From NCBI GenBank assembly GCA_035693105.1, contig DASSHC010000467.1, positions 1-64,000 of the forward strand: 64,000 nucleotides of DNA, in the 5' to 3' direction. The stretch is from DASSHC01 sp035693105 (lineage in GTDB: Bacteria; Chloroflexota; Chloroflexia; Thermomicrobiales; Thermomicrobiaceae). Shown piece by piece: positions 52,238 to 60,871 of this stretch (positions within the stretch are counted from its first letter, which is position 1; the number at the start of each line of letters is the position of its first letter). The translations under genes and the position numbers were made by a program. Under the pieces are notes generated by a model. It was not told the origin of the DNA, did no database searches, and saw nothing but the letters and a program-made list of their open reading frames with translations.

Positions 52238-53599
52238 CTATTCCGCCTGTCGCTGGATCGCGGCGATGGTCGCCTCGTGTTCGGCCCGCAGCCGCGCGCT
52301 GAGGCAGACCCGGTAGACTCGCTCCGGATCAAGCTGCTTGAGCCAGTCCGGTAGCAGTGCCATCTCCTCGCGGTGCCGCTGGCGCGACTCCGCCAGCAGC
52401 GGCGCCTCGGCCATCTCGCCCCCTCGCATGACCGGCACCAGTAGTGGCTCCCACTCGGGGCCCGGCGCCGGCTCAGCCGCGGTCGCGATCATGTCCTCGG
52501 CGTAGCGACCGTCCGCACCAAGCCGGCGCCAGACCTGCTTGGGCCCGGCGATGGTCGCCTTGCCCCGGCTGAGCTTGGCCGTGCCGTGCCCGGCGTACGC
52601 CACGAGCTTGTAGACCATCTCCAGTGAGGGCGTGTCGGCCACCACACCCAACCGCGTGCCGATGCCGAAGGCGTCGATCGGCGCCTCTTCGCGCACCAGT
52701 TCGGCCAGATGGCGCTCATCCAACCCGCCGCTGGCGATGATTTGGATCTCCGGGAAGCCCGACTCGTCGAGGATGGCGCGCACCTCGCGGCTGAGCGTCA
52801 AGAAATCGCCGCTGTCGATCCGCACCGCGGCAATCTTCCGCTGGCGCTTGGCCAACTCGCGCGCCACCTCGACTGTGTGGCGCGCTCCCTGCAGCGTGTC
52901 GTAGGTATCGATTAGGAGTGTGACCGGCCCCGGAAAGGTCTCGGCGAAGGCCAGGAAGGCCGCGCGCTCGCTGGGGAAGACCTGGACGAACGAGTGTGCC
53001 ATCGTGCCGCTCACTGGGATGTCGTAGCGCGTCCCGGCCAGCAAGTTGCTGGTGCCCACGAAGCCGGCCAGGTACGCGGCGCGGGCGGCGGCTAGTCCGG
53101 CGTCGATGCTCGGCGTCCGCCGTAGCCCGAACTCCACCAGCGCCCGCCCACCGGCAACCGCTACATACCGCGCCGCCTTGCTGGCGACCAGCGTGGGATA
53201 GTGCACCGCGTTGAGCAGCAACGTCTCGACGAGTTGCGCCTGCGCGATGGGCGCGCGTACCTCCAGCAGCGGCTCCCCGGCGAAAACGGCGCGGCCCTCC
53301 GGCACCGCGCGCACCTCCCCGGTGAAGCGGAAGTCGCGCAGCCAGGCGAGAAAGTCCTGGCGAATCTGGCCGGTCGAGCGCAGGTAGTCGAGCGTGGCAG
53401 GGTCGAAGCGGAGCCGTTTCAGGCGCTTGAGCGCTTCGGCCAGCCCCGCGGCGACCAGGAAGGCGCGGCCCGCCGGAAGCTGGCGCACGAAGAGGCTAAA
53501 GGTCGCTTCGTGCTCCATATCGAGCGCCAGGTAGCTCGCGCCCATGGTGAACTCGTACAGGTCGGTCGCCAGCGCGATCTCGTCGGTGCGGTTCTCCAT
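52238..53599 (-). CDS. pncB: Nicotinate phosphoribosyltransferase
   Basis: 453 residues from ATG 53599 (GGGAGG five bases upstream). It makes nicotinate mononucleotide from nicotinate, PRPP and ATP, the first step of NAD salvage. The family signature includes IALATDLYEFTMGASYL at the N-terminus, EFGLRRTPSIDAGLAAARAAYLAGFVGTSN, SGTMAHSFVQ, VRIDSGDFLTLSREVR and ASGGLDERHL, plus the phosphate-binding GIGTRLGVVADTP. An in-frame extension to 53701 is not family-like. Confidence 0.95.
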   Translation of the reverse strand: MENRTDEIALATDLYEFTMGASYLALDMEHEATFSLFVRQLPAGRAFLVAAGLAEALKRLKRLRFDPATLDYLRSTGQIRQDFLAWLRDFRFTGEVRAVPEGRAVFAGEPLLEVRAPIAQAQLVETLLLNAVHYPTLVASKAARYVAVAGGRALVEFGLRRTPSIDAGLAAARAAYLAGFVGTSNLLAGTRYDIPVSGTMAHSFVQVFPSERAAFLAFAETFPGPVTLLIDTYDTLQGARHTVEVARELAKRQRKIAAVRIDSGDFLTLSREVRAILDESGFPEIQIIASGGLDERHLAELVREEAPIDAFGIGTRLGVVADTPSLEMVYKLVAYAGHGTAKLSRGKATIAGPKQVWRRLGADGRYAEDMIATAAEPAPGPEWEPLLVPVMRGGEMAEAPLLAESRQRHREEMALLPDWLKQLDPERVYRVCLSARLRAEHEATIAAIQRQAE

Positions 53600-53655
53600 C
53601 GGACCTCCCGTCGCTCCGGAGCGTAGCGGCAAATGTCGTACCCGGCAATGATCCT

Positions 53656-53664
53656 TGCTATCCT
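53656..53664 (+). promoter_or_regulatory. Possible extended -10 of the DUF983 gene
   Basis: TGCTATCCT, with a start site near 53671, 29 bases before the ATG. Confidence 0.45.
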
Positions 53665-53699
53665 TAGGTCGCGCGTGCCGACGCGCCGGGAGGCGAACC

Positions 53700-54119
53700 A
53701 TGAGCTATTCCAGGACACTGTTGAACGGGGCGCTCAAACGCTGTCCGAATTGCGGCGAGCGTCACATCACCACCAACTGGTGGACGCTGCGCGACCGCTG
53801 TCCCAACTGTGGCCTCTTTTTCGAGCGTGAAGAGGGCTACTGGACCGGCGCGATCGCGATCAATCTGCTGATCACCGAGTTCTTCTTCGTGCTGCTGGTG
53901 GCCGGCGTCGTCATCGCGACCTGGCCGGATATCCCGATGTTCAAGCTGCTGGCGGCGGCGATCGCGGTCAACGTGATCGTCCCGCTGATCTTCTACCCTA
54001 TCGGTAAGACCTTCTGGATGGCGCTCGACCTGGTGCTCCACCCGCTGGAGCCGGTCGAGTCGCACGAGGTCGAGCGGCTGCAGGAGGAGCGCCGGCAGTA
54101 TCAAACCCTGGTCAAGTGA
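53700..54119 (+). CDS. DUF983 family membrane protein with zinc-ribbon
   Basis: 139 residues from ATG 53700 (GGGAGG seven bases upstream). The N-terminal double CxxC (RCPNCGERH and RCPNCGLFFEREEGYWTGA) is followed by two membrane helices (AIAINLLITEFFFVLLVAGV and LLAAAIAVNVIVPLIFYPI) and a basic/acidic tail. DUF983 proteins are small membrane proteins of unknown role, sometimes near cytochrome oxidase genes, which are not seen here. It is convergent with malQ. Confidence 0.9.
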   Translation: MSYSRTLLNGALKRCPNCGERHITTNWWTLRDRCPNCGLFFEREEGYWTGAIAINLLITEFFFVLLVAGVVIATWPDIPMFKLLAAAIAVNVIVPLIFYPIGKTFWMALDLVLHPLEPVESHEVERLQEERRQYQTLVK

Positions 54120-54134
54120 CGCCGGCCGGTATTG

Positions 54135-55676
54135 TCAGCGCCTCGGTGCCCGCCCGTAGCACTCGCTGAGCTCGGACAGCCGGTGCGCGAGCCCTGAAGT
54201 GAGATACCCCGGACGATAGCGCCAGCGCCAGTTGCACTCGGCGGTGCCGGGCGTGTTCATACGCGCCTCCGCACCCAGCGACAACACGTCCTGCAGCGGC
54301 GCGATGGCGGAGCGCGCCACGCTCGCCTGCGCCAGACGCAGCAGCGCCCAGGCGGCATCCGGGTCGTGCGGGCCGAGGTAGCGGTCGACCTGTGCACGGG
54401 CCATCGAATCCAGGGATTGGTACCAGGAATTCGTCGTGTCGTTGTCGTGCGTGCCGGTGTAGACGACGCAATTCGGGTCGTAGTTATGGGGCAGGTACGG
54501 GTTATCACCCGTTCCGTCGAACGCGAACTGCAGCACCTTCATGCCGGGGTAGCCAAGCTCCTGTCGCAGCTGGTGGACATCGTCGGTGATCACGCCGAGG
54601 TCTTCCACGATGATCGGCAGGGGGCCGAGCGCGGCCGCCAGACGCTCGAAGAACGCCCGGCCTGGGCCGGGAGCCCAGCGCCCGCCGATCGCCGTCTCCT
54701 CCCCGGCCGGCACCTGCCAGCCCGCGGCGAAGCCGCGAAAGTGATCCAGGCGCACCAGGTCGCACTGCTCCAGCGCGCGCCGAAAGCGCGCGGCCCACCA
54801 GCGATATCCCTGCTCGGCCATGACGTCCCAGCGGTAGCATGGGTTCCCCCAGAGCTGACCGGTGGCCGAAAAGAGATCGGGCGGCACGCCGGCAACGACC
54901 GAAGGTTGCCCCTCGGGCGTCAACGCGAAGAGCGTCTGGTTGGCCCAAACATCGGCACTATCAAGTGCCACATAGATTGGGATGTCGCCGATGATGCGCA
55001 CGCCGCGCGCGTTGGCGTAGCGGCGCACGGTCGCCCACTGGTCGTCGACGAGGAACTGCAGGAACGCCTGGTACGCTATCTCGTCCCGCAGCCGGCGCCG
55101 CCAGGTATCGATGGCCGCCGGGTCGCGTCGCGCCAGCTCGTCGTCCCACCCCCACCAGGGCACGCCGGCGTGGGCCTTTCGTAGCGCGGCGAAGAGGGCG
55201 TAGTCCTCCAGCCAGTCCTGTTGCGCCCGGCGAAAGGCCAAAAAGCGCGTGGTGAGCTCGGACGGCGCCATCTCGCGAAAGCGCGCGAAGGCCGCGCGCA
55301 GCGCCGGTTCGGCGAACGCGTCCGCCTCGGCGAAGTCGACCTCCGCCATGCCGGAGTCGCCGTTGCCGGGCAGATCGCAGTCGCGCAGCAGGCCCCGCGC
55401 GAGCAGACGTTCCAGGTCGATCAGCAGCGGGTTCCCGGCCAGCGCCGAGCGGGCGTTATAGGGCGAGCCGTCCGGGCCGGTTGGGTTGAGTGGCAGGATC
55501 TGCCAGAGACCCTGCCGGGCCGCGGCCAGAAAGTCGACGAAGGCCAGCGCCTGGGCGCCCAGCGTGCCGATGGGGTTCATCCCCGGCAGCGACGTGGGAT
55601 GGCAGAGAATGCCGCTCAATCGTTCCTGGCGCACGCGATCCCGCTCCAACTCACCGTTCAACGCTCGCTTTCCCAT
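54135..55676 (-). CDS. malQ: 4-alpha-glucanotransferase (GH77)
   Basis: 513 residues. The N-terminal RLSGILCHPTSLPG, GLWQILPLNPTGPDGSPYNARSALAGNPLLID, the nucleophile region VRLDHFRGF, and the acid/base segment IIVEDLGVITDDV are intact. A C-terminal NDTTNSWY completes the (beta/alpha)8 active site. The enzyme (amylomaltase/disproportionating enzyme) transfers alpha-1,4-glucans in maltodextrin and glycogen metabolism. No other glycogen genes are adjacent. ATG start, no clear strong Shine-Dalgarno. Confidence 0.96.
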   Translation of the reverse strand: MGKRALNGELERDRVRQERLSGILCHPTSLPGMNPIGTLGAQALAFVDFLAAARQGLWQILPLNPTGPDGSPYNARSALAGNPLLIDLERLLARGLLRDCDLPGNGDSGMAEVDFAEADAFAEPALRAAFARFREMAPSELTTRFLAFRRAQQDWLEDYALFAALRKAHAGVPWWGWDDELARRDPAAIDTWRRRLRDEIAYQAFLQFLVDDQWATVRRYANARGVRIIGDIPIYVALDSADVWANQTLFALTPEGQPSVVAGVPPDLFSATGQLWGNPCYRWDVMAEQGYRWWAARFRRALEQCDLVRLDHFRGFAAGWQVPAGEETAIGGRWAPGPGRAFFERLAAALGPLPIIVEDLGVITDDVHQLRQELGYPGMKVLQFAFDGTGDNPYLPHNYDPNCVVYTGTHDNDTTNSWYQSLDSMARAQVDRYLGPHDPDAAWALLRLAQASVARSAIAPLQDVLSLGAEARMNTPGTAECNWRWRYRPGYLTSGLAHRLSELSECYGRAPRR

Positions 55677-55725
55677 TCCGCGCGCCAGTTACTGGCGGTA
55701 GACTTCTCTGCGAAAGGAGCCGACG

Positions 55726-56391
55726 CTGGCAACGCCCTCCGAGATCAGGCGACAACTCGAAGCGTTCTACGGCCAGCCCGAGCCGGGGCCGGCGCAACCC
55801 GTGATCGATGGCCTGATCGGCACGATCCTGTCGCAGCACACCTCGGATCTGAACTCCGAGCGTGCGCTTCGCTCGCTCAAGGAGCGCTTCTCCTCCTGGT
55901 CCGATGTGCGCGATGCGCCGGTCGCCGCGGTGGCCGACGCCATTCGCCGCGGCGGCCTGGCCGAGGTCAAGGCACCGCGCATCCAGCGCGTGCTGGACCG
56001 TGTGCTCCAGAACGGGACGATGGACCGTCTCGCCGATCTCCCGCTGGCCGAAGCCAAGCTGGAGCTGACCTCGCTTCCCGGCGTCGGACCCAAGACCGCG
56101 GCCTGCGTCCTGCTCTTCTCCTGCGGGCGGCCGGCGCTCCCGGTCGATACCCACGTCTACCGCGTGGCGGGCAGGCTCGGTTTGATCCCGCCGGGCACCA
56201 GCGCGGAGGCCGCGCACGACCAACTGGAGCGGCAGCTTGCGCCGGACGAAGTCTACAGCTTCCACGTCAATATGATCCGGCACGGCCGCGAGATCTGCCA
56301 CGCCCGTAACCCCGCCTGCGAACGCTGCCCGCTGGCTGGGGAGTGCGTCTATTACCTGAGCCAACGACGGAGCGCAGAGACCCATGGCTGA
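55726..56391 (+). CDS. nth: Endonuclease III-type DNA glycosylase, probably starting at CTG
   Basis: 221 residues if started at CTG 55726. The helix-hairpin-helix LPGVGPKTAACVLLFSCG, the catalytic-Asp segment LPVDTHVYRVAGRLG, and the 4Fe-4S ligands (CHARNPACERCPLAGEC) are intact, so it should excise damaged pyrimidines. The first ATG/GTG/TTG is GTG 55801, inside the conserved PVIDGLIGTILSQHTSD helix. The residues before it (RRQLEAFYGQPEPGPAQ) continue the family pattern. CTG 55726 has AAAGGAG six bases upstream and no better codon follows before 55801. Hence CTG is the likely start. Confidence 0.9.
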   Translation: MATPSEIRRQLEAFYGQPEPGPAQPVIDGLIGTILSQHTSDLNSERALRSLKERFSSWSDVRDAPVAAVADAIRRGGLAEVKAPRIQRVLDRVLQNGTMDRLADLPLAEAKLELTSLPGVGPKTAACVLLFSCGRPALPVDTHVYRVAGRLGLIPPGTSAEAAHDQLERQLAPDEVYSFHVNMIRHGREICHARNPACERCPLAGECVYYLSQRRSAETHG

Positions 56392-57022
56392 GATCTTCCT
56401 GGTGCGGCACGGACAGACCGCCAGCAACGTCGACTTTCTGCTGCACGGCCGGACTGACGTGCCGCTGACCACGCTCGGCGCGGCGCAGGCCGCCGCGGTG
56501 GCCGACCGGCTGGCGGATATCGGCGGCTTCGCAACGCTCTACTCCAGCCCGCTGCAGCGCGCCGCGCATACCGCGCGGGCCATCGGACAGCGGCTCGATC
56601 TATCCCCGGTGCTGGTCGACGCGCTCTCCGAGCTGGACTTCGGTGAGTTCGAGGGGCTGACGCTGCGCGCCATCGAGCTCCAGTTTCCCGAGCTGTTCGC
56701 ACGCATCCTGGATGCGAACGACCACGACTTCCGCTTTCCGCACGGTGAAACGCGCCGCGAGTTCAACCAGCGTGTGCGTCGCGCGTTCGATGAGATTGCC
56801 GCGCGCCATCCGTCCGACCGTCTGATCGTCGTGGCGCACGGCGGCGTCATCGCCTCGACGATTGCTCAGTTGACGGGCGGCGAAATCAACGACTGGTCCC
56901 GCTGGCTGGTCCACAACTGCAGCATTACGCAGGTTTCGTGGAATGGCGTCGGGGAGTTCACGCTGCACTGCTGGAACGAGGTTGACCACCTCGAAGCCGT
57001 GATGATGCTGGATCGGGACTGA
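56384..57022 (+). CDS. Histidine phosphatase family protein (phosphoglycerate mutase-like)
   Basis: 212 residues. The phosphohistidine motif LVRHGQTASN starts at residue 6. YSSPLQRAAHTARAI, the acid SELDFGEFEG and VVAHGGVI complete the active site. This branch includes cofactor-dependent mutase-like phosphatases acting on small phosphorylated metabolites; the true substrate is unknown. The ATG overlaps the nth stop by 8 bp, and the MBL gene starts 2 bp after its stop. Confidence 0.94.
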   Translation: MAEIFLVRHGQTASNVDFLLHGRTDVPLTTLGAAQAAAVADRLADIGGFATLYSSPLQRAAHTARAIGQRLDLSPVLVDALSELDFGEFEGLTLRAIELQFPELFARILDANDHDFRFPHGETRREFNQRVRRAFDEIAARHPSDRLIVVAHGGVIASTIAQLTGGEINDWSRWLVHNCSITQVSWNGVGEFTLHCWNEVDHLEAVMMLDRD

Positions 57023-57024
57023 CG

Positions 57025-57798
57025 ATGCGCTTGACGGTGCTCGGTGGCGCGGCTGCCAGCCCGAACCCCGGCCAGGGCTGCGCCGGCTACCTCGTCCAGA
57101 GCGGCGACGAGCAACTCGTGCTCGATTGCGGCCCCGACACGCTGGCGGTCCTGCGCCAGCACGCCGATTTTCGCCAGGTGCGCGCGGTGCTCATCTCCCA
57201 CCTGCACTCCGACCACACGCTCGATCTCGTCCCCTACCGCTACGGACTGAAATACGCGCCCGGGCCGCGCGGAGCGCGTGTGCCGCTCTGGATGCCTCCC
57301 GGCGGTCGCGCCTTCCTGAACGATCTCGGCAGCGTTTTCGCGCTCGGCAGCGAGCGGGATATGGCCTTTTTCGACGAGGTCTTCGACGTGGCCGAGTACG
57401 ATCCCGGGCAGCCACTGCATCTCGGCCGCTTCACCATCACGTTTCACGAGACACAGCACTTCATTCCGGCCTGGGCCATGCGCCTGGTCGCCGACAGTCA
57501 AACTCTTGTCTACGGCGCCGATACGGGACCGTACCCGCCGCTGGCGGCCTTCGCCGCGCACGCCGACCTCGTCGTGCTCGAGGCGACCATGCCCGAGAGT
57601 CAGCAGCAGAGCGGCGAGCGAGCCGGGCACCTCAGCGCCTCGCAGGCTGGACGGCTGGCCGCCGAGGCACGGGCCCGGCGCCTGCTCCTCACCCATTATT
57701 GGGCCGAACTGGGGCCCGAACACCTGGTCGAAGTGGCGGCGGCCAAGTTCCCCGGCGAGGTCCTGCTGGCTCGGCCGGGGCTGATGGTTGAATTGTGA
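57025..57798 (+). CDS. Metallo-beta-lactamase-fold hydrolase (RNase Z/PhnP-like group)
   Basis: 257 residues. MBL fold with LTVLGGAAASPNPGQGCAGYLV at the start, the zinc motif ISHLHSDHTLDL, and later VYGADTGPYPPL (Asp ligand), LVVLEATMP and LLLTHYWAELGPE. The start is similar to the RNase Z-like group, but it lacks RNase Z exosite features, so a phosphodiesterase or other hydrolase is as likely. ATG, 2 bp after the phosphatase gene. Confidence 0.88.
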   Translation: MRLTVLGGAAASPNPGQGCAGYLVQSGDEQLVLDCGPDTLAVLRQHADFRQVRAVLISHLHSDHTLDLVPYRYGLKYAPGPRGARVPLWMPPGGRAFLNDLGSVFALGSERDMAFFDEVFDVAEYDPGQPLHLGRFTITFHETQHFIPAWAMRLVADSQTLVYGADTGPYPPLAAFAAHADLVVLEATMPESQQQSGERAGHLSASQAGRLAAEARARRLLLTHYWAELGPEHLVEVAAAKFPGEVLLARPGLMVEL

Positions 57799-57807
57799 GC
57801 ATCCCCT

Positions 57808-58686
57808 ATGTCCGCTGATCCCGGCTTCTCCATTCCAGGCTTCCGCGTCGGGCACTGGACTCACCCCAGCGGCGCCACCGGGTGCTCGGTCGTGCTCTGC
57901 GACCAGCCCGCGCTCGCCGTGGCCGACGTGCGCGGCGGCGCGCCGGGGACACGCGAGCTGGCCGTGCTTGGCGAGGGCCGCCTGGTGCAGCGGCTCGACG
58001 CGGTGCTGCTGACCGGCGGCAGCGCTTTTGGGCTCGACGCCGCCGGTGGGGTGATGCGCTGGCTGCGCGAGCAGGGGCGCGGCTTCGCGACGCGCAGCAT
58101 ACCCGTCCCGATCGTCGCCGGCGCGGTCATCTTCGATCTGGCCGGCGCCAGTCCGCCCTGGCCAGATGCCGAGGCCGGTTACGCGGCCGCCGCCGGCGGG
58201 CAGACCGACGGCTGGCGCTCCGGCCGCATCGGCGCGGGCTCCGGCGCGACATGGGGCAAGCTGGGTGGCCAGCCGGTTCGCGGGGGCGTCGGCGCGGCAC
58301 GCGTATCCGTGCCGGGAGGCGAGCTGGCGGCGTTGATCGTGGTCAACGCTCTCGGCGAAGTCGTGGATCCAGACATCGGCCGGCCACTGCGCGCGGCTAG
58401 TTCGGGCAGTACGAGCCAGACCCTGCCAACACCCGGCGAGAACACCACCATCGGCGTCCTGGCGACGACCGTTCCGCTCGACCGCGCCGCGTTGGTGCGG
58501 CTGGCGATCGCCGCGCACGATGGCCTGGCGCGAGCCATCCGGCCGGCGCACACCGTCTTCGACGGCGACACGATCTTTGCCCTAACGACACAGGAGGCAC
58601 GACCGACGCCAGAGGAGGTACTCGTGCTCGGCATGGCAGCCGCCGATGCCGTCGCGCGGGCGGTGGTTCGGGCGGCGACATCGTGA
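57808..58686 (+). CDS. P1 family (DmpA/NylC-like) self-processing peptidase/amidase
   Basis: 292 residues. Family S58/P1 N-terminal nucleophile hydrolase. GFRVGHWTHPSGATGCSVVL and LTGGSAFGLDAAGGVMRWL are hallmark segments. The likely self-cleavage site is N212-T213 in GENTTIGVLATT, matching the Asn-Thr site reported for NylC, and not the Gly-Ser site of DmpA. Cleavage would expose Thr213 as nucleophile. Members cleave aminopeptide or amide bonds, including nylon oligomers for NylC. Start ATG 9 bp after the MBL stop. Confidence 0.9.
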   Translation: MSADPGFSIPGFRVGHWTHPSGATGCSVVLCDQPALAVADVRGGAPGTRELAVLGEGRLVQRLDAVLLTGGSAFGLDAAGGVMRWLREQGRGFATRSIPVPIVAGAVIFDLAGASPPWPDAEAGYAAAAGGQTDGWRSGRIGAGSGATWGKLGGQPVRGGVGAARVSVPGGELAALIVVNALGEVVDPDIGRPLRAASSGSTSQTLPTPGENTTIGVLATTVPLDRAALVRLAIAAHDGLARAIRPAHTVFDGDTIFALTTQEARPTPEEVLVLGMAAADAVARAVVRAATS

Positions 58687-58723
58687 CGGAACCCGACGCA
58701 TCGCTCCCGCACGCCGGAGGACA

Positions 58724-58732
58724 TGCTAGACT
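58724..58732 (+). promoter_or_regulatory. Possible extended -10 of the TIM-barrel gene
   Basis: TGCTAGACT, giving a start site near 58739, about 38 bases before the ATG at 58777. Confidence 0.4.
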
Positions 58733-58776
58733 GGAGCCAACGGCATTCGCATCATCGCCCACGATCGAGTGCTCGA

Positions 58777-59670
58777 ATGATGAGTGACTTGATGTCCACC
58801 CCGACGATCATCTGCTCCACCGGCTCGTTTGCCGGGCAGGGGCTGAGCACGCGCTTTCGCCTGGCGCGCGAGGCCGGGGCCGACGGCGTCGAGTTGATGC
58901 TCGGCCCGCGGCTGGCGCGCGGCGAACCGCGTGAGGTGCGCCGGCTCGAGGATGAACACCATACCCCAGTTCGCTCGGTGCACAGCGTGCTGCGACTGCG
59001 GGAGGTCTCCTCCGAACAAGCCGCCGACGACATCATCACCTCCGCTCGCTTCGCCGCGCAGTTGCATCACTGCCGGGTGCTGGTGGTGCATCCGCCCCAG
59101 GTCGACAGCCTGCACGACACGGCTGGACGACACTGGCTCGAAGCGTTGGAAGCGGCGGCCGAGATCGGGACACGCTCGGGGTTCGTTATCGCGGTAGAGA
59201 ATCTGGGGCAATTGACGCGGCGCTGCACGCCCTCGGCGCTCGACCACCCGAGTCGGCTCAAGTGGCTGGCGCAGGAGTGGGACGTTGCACTGACCTTCGA
59301 CACCGCGCACGCCGGCAGCCGCAGCTGGGATCTGCTGGAGGTCGCCGAAACCTTCGGCCCGCGCCTGGCGAACGTTCATCTCAGCGATCTGGGCGCGCAC
59401 ACCTACCCATGGGCACTGGTCAACGCGCTCGTGCGCGACCACCAGTTACCAGGCAGCGGCACGCTCCCCCTCCGCCCATTGCTGGAGCATCTTACGGCCA
59501 ACCGCTACGCCGGCCTGATTACGTTGGAGTTGAGCCCCCTGGCGCTGCGTGCCTGGTGGCGACCGGCAACCCTGGCGCGGCTCCGCGCGGCCGTGCTGAA
59601 CTGCCGCGTCCACACCCATTCGTCGCAGCCGTCCTCGCACCCCACCACTGGCCCCGACCCCCGCGGGTGA
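58777..59670 (+). CDS. Xylose isomerase-like TIM-barrel (sugar phosphate isomerase/epimerase) protein
   Basis: About 297 residues. AP-endonuclease-2-like TIM barrel: FRLAREAGADGVELMLG, then LVVHPPQVD, FVIAVENLGQL with the metal Glu, LTFDTAHAGSRSWDL with Asp/His, ANVHLSDLGAH and LITLELSPLAL. These are the metal-ligand strands of the family. Substrate unknown. Several ATGs lie close together (58777, 58780, 58792) without a strong Shine-Dalgarno. The last 20 residues (Ser/His/Pro-rich) lie beyond the barrel. Confidence 0.85.
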   Translation: MMSDLMSTPTIICSTGSFAGQGLSTRFRLAREAGADGVELMLGPRLARGEPREVRRLEDEHHTPVRSVHSVLRLREVSSEQAADDIITSARFAAQLHHCRVLVVHPPQVDSLHDTAGRHWLEALEAAAEIGTRSGFVIAVENLGQLTRRCTPSALDHPSRLKWLAQEWDVALTFDTAHAGSRSWDLLEVAETFGPRLANVHLSDLGAHTYPWALVNALVRDHQLPGSGTLPLRPLLEHLTANRYAGLITLELSPLALRAWWRPATLARLRAAVLNCRVHTHSSQPSSHPTTGPDPRG

Positions 59671-59703
59671 TTGCGTTCCACGAGCGAACAACGGGGTCAG
59701 ACG

Positions 59704-59853
59704 GTGGCGCACGACGACGCTGAGACGTGAGGCAAAACGGACCCCTCGACTCCGCCCGGGATGACCGGAAAAGGGAGGGGCGTACGAGTGCGGCCGGTCG
59801 TCGTCGTACGCTGCAACCCTAACCCTGTCATCCTGAGCGCAGTCGAAGGATCC
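59704..59853. repeat. Inverted-repeat units between the TIM-barrel gene and rpsI
   Basis: An inverted unit at 59743-59767 (CTCGACTCCGCCCGGGATGACC) and a forward unit at 59827-59853 (GTCATCCTGAGCGCAGTCGAAGGATC) can pair. They flank GCGCACGACGACG (59707) and CGTCGTCGTACGC (59803), which also pair and resemble the interior of the 46.7-kb element. No CDS is supported in the gap 59671-59910. Confidence 0.65.
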
Positions 59854-59863
59854 GTCTTCATGC

Positions 59864-59889
59864 GGCACCCAACGACATCGATGGGTGCC
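59864..59889 (-). terminator. Hairpin downstream of rpsI
   Basis: GGCACCCA and TGGGTGCC form a perfect 8-bp stem with a 10-base loop, 22 bp past the rpsI stop. Without a T-run, it may be a processed 3' end. Confidence 0.4.
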
Positions 59890-59910
59890 TTCCCGAACTA
59901 AGGGCTCGTC

Positions 59911-60339
59911 CTACCGCTTGGTGTACTGCGGTGCCTTGCGCGCCCGCTTGAGGCCGACCTTCTTGCGCTCCTTGACACGGGCGTCGCGGGTCAGCAAGCC
60001 CGCCCGCCGCAGCACCGGACGCAGTTCCGGCTCGAAGTGCAGCAGCGCCCGCGCCACGGCATGGCGCACCGCGCCGGCCTGCCCGCTCAACCCGCCGCCG
60101 GTCACCTTGGCCCGCACGTTGAAGCGGTCGATCATGTTCACCAGGCGCAACGGCTCGCCCAGCATCACCTGGTAGATGTCGCGCCCACCGAAGTACTCGC
60201 GCGCCGTCTTGGCGTTGACTTCGATGTCGCCGCTGCCGGGGTAGAGGCGCACGCGCGCCACGGCGTTCTTGCGCCGCCCCACGCCCTGATAGTAGCGTAG
60301 CCTACGCTCGGTGTTGGTCGGTGCCGTTCCTGTCTCCAC
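59911..60339 (-). CDS. rpsI: 30S ribosomal protein S9
   Basis: 142 residues. The start of the conserved part is YYQGVGRRKNAVARVRLYPG, and the C-terminal basic tail KKVGLKRARKAPQYTKR reaches the P-site tRNA in the ribosome. LSGQAGAVRHAVARAL is typical. The N-terminal 14 residues are an extension common in this group. It follows rplM by 24 bp. Confidence 0.98.
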   Translation of the reverse strand: METGTAPTNTERRLRYYQGVGRRKNAVARVRLYPGSGDIEVNAKTAREYFGGRDIYQVMLGEPLRLVNMIDRFNVRAKVTGGGLSGQAGAVRHAVARALLHFEPELRPVLRRAGLLTRDARVKERKKVGLKRARKAPQYTKR

Positions 60340-60363
60340 TGGGTACTCTTCTCCTCTAACCTT

Positions 60364-60810
60364 CTACGCTTCGATCTGCAGTAGCGTCGGCTTCTGCGTC
60401 GCGTGCGGGTGCTCCGGCCCCGCGTAGACCTTCAACTTCCTGTACATCGCCTCGCCCAGCGCGTTCTTCGGCAGCATCTTCTTGATGGCATGCTCGACCG
60501 GGCGCGTCGGATGCTTCGCCAGCACGTCGCGCAGGGCGGTCGCTCGCAGCCCGCCGGGATACTGCGAGTGGTGGTAGTAGAATTTGCTGGTCTCCTTGGT
60601 GCCCGTCACCTTGAACTTCGCGGCGTTGATCACGATGACGTAGTCACCCATGTCCATGTGCGTCGCGAAGGTCGGCTTGTGCTTGCCGCGCAGGATCGGA
60701 GCGATCTGGCTGGCGAGGCGCCCGAGCGTCTTGCCTTCCGCGTCGACGATGTACCACTGCCGTTGGGATTGGGCCTCCGACGCCGTCGGTGAATAGGTCT
60801 TGGTGTTCAT
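60364..60810 (-). CDS. rplM: 50S ribosomal protein L13
   Basis: 148 residues. WYIVDAEGKTLGRLASQIAPILRGKHKPTF, then DYVIVINAAKFKVTGTK and KMLPKNALGEAMYRKLKVYAG, are all standard L13 segments. It is an early-assembly protein of the large subunit. It follows truA by 61 bp and precedes rpsI. Confidence 0.98.
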   Translation of the reverse strand: MNTKTYSPTASEAQSQRQWYIVDAEGKTLGRLASQIAPILRGKHKPTFATHMDMGDYVIVINAAKFKVTGTKETSKFYYHHSQYPGGLRATALRDVLAKHPTRPVEHAIKKMLPKNALGEAMYRKLKVYAGPEHPHATQKPTLLQIEA

Positions 60811-60871
60811 GCGTTACGAGCTCCTCAATCGATCTGCGACGCCTTGACCATTCCCGGCGTCAGTGTCCAGC

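Noticed and set aside
52013..52354. Plus-strand frame across the rhodanese and NAPRTase junction
   Set aside because: Antisense to two well-supported genes, no domain, no ribosome-binding site.
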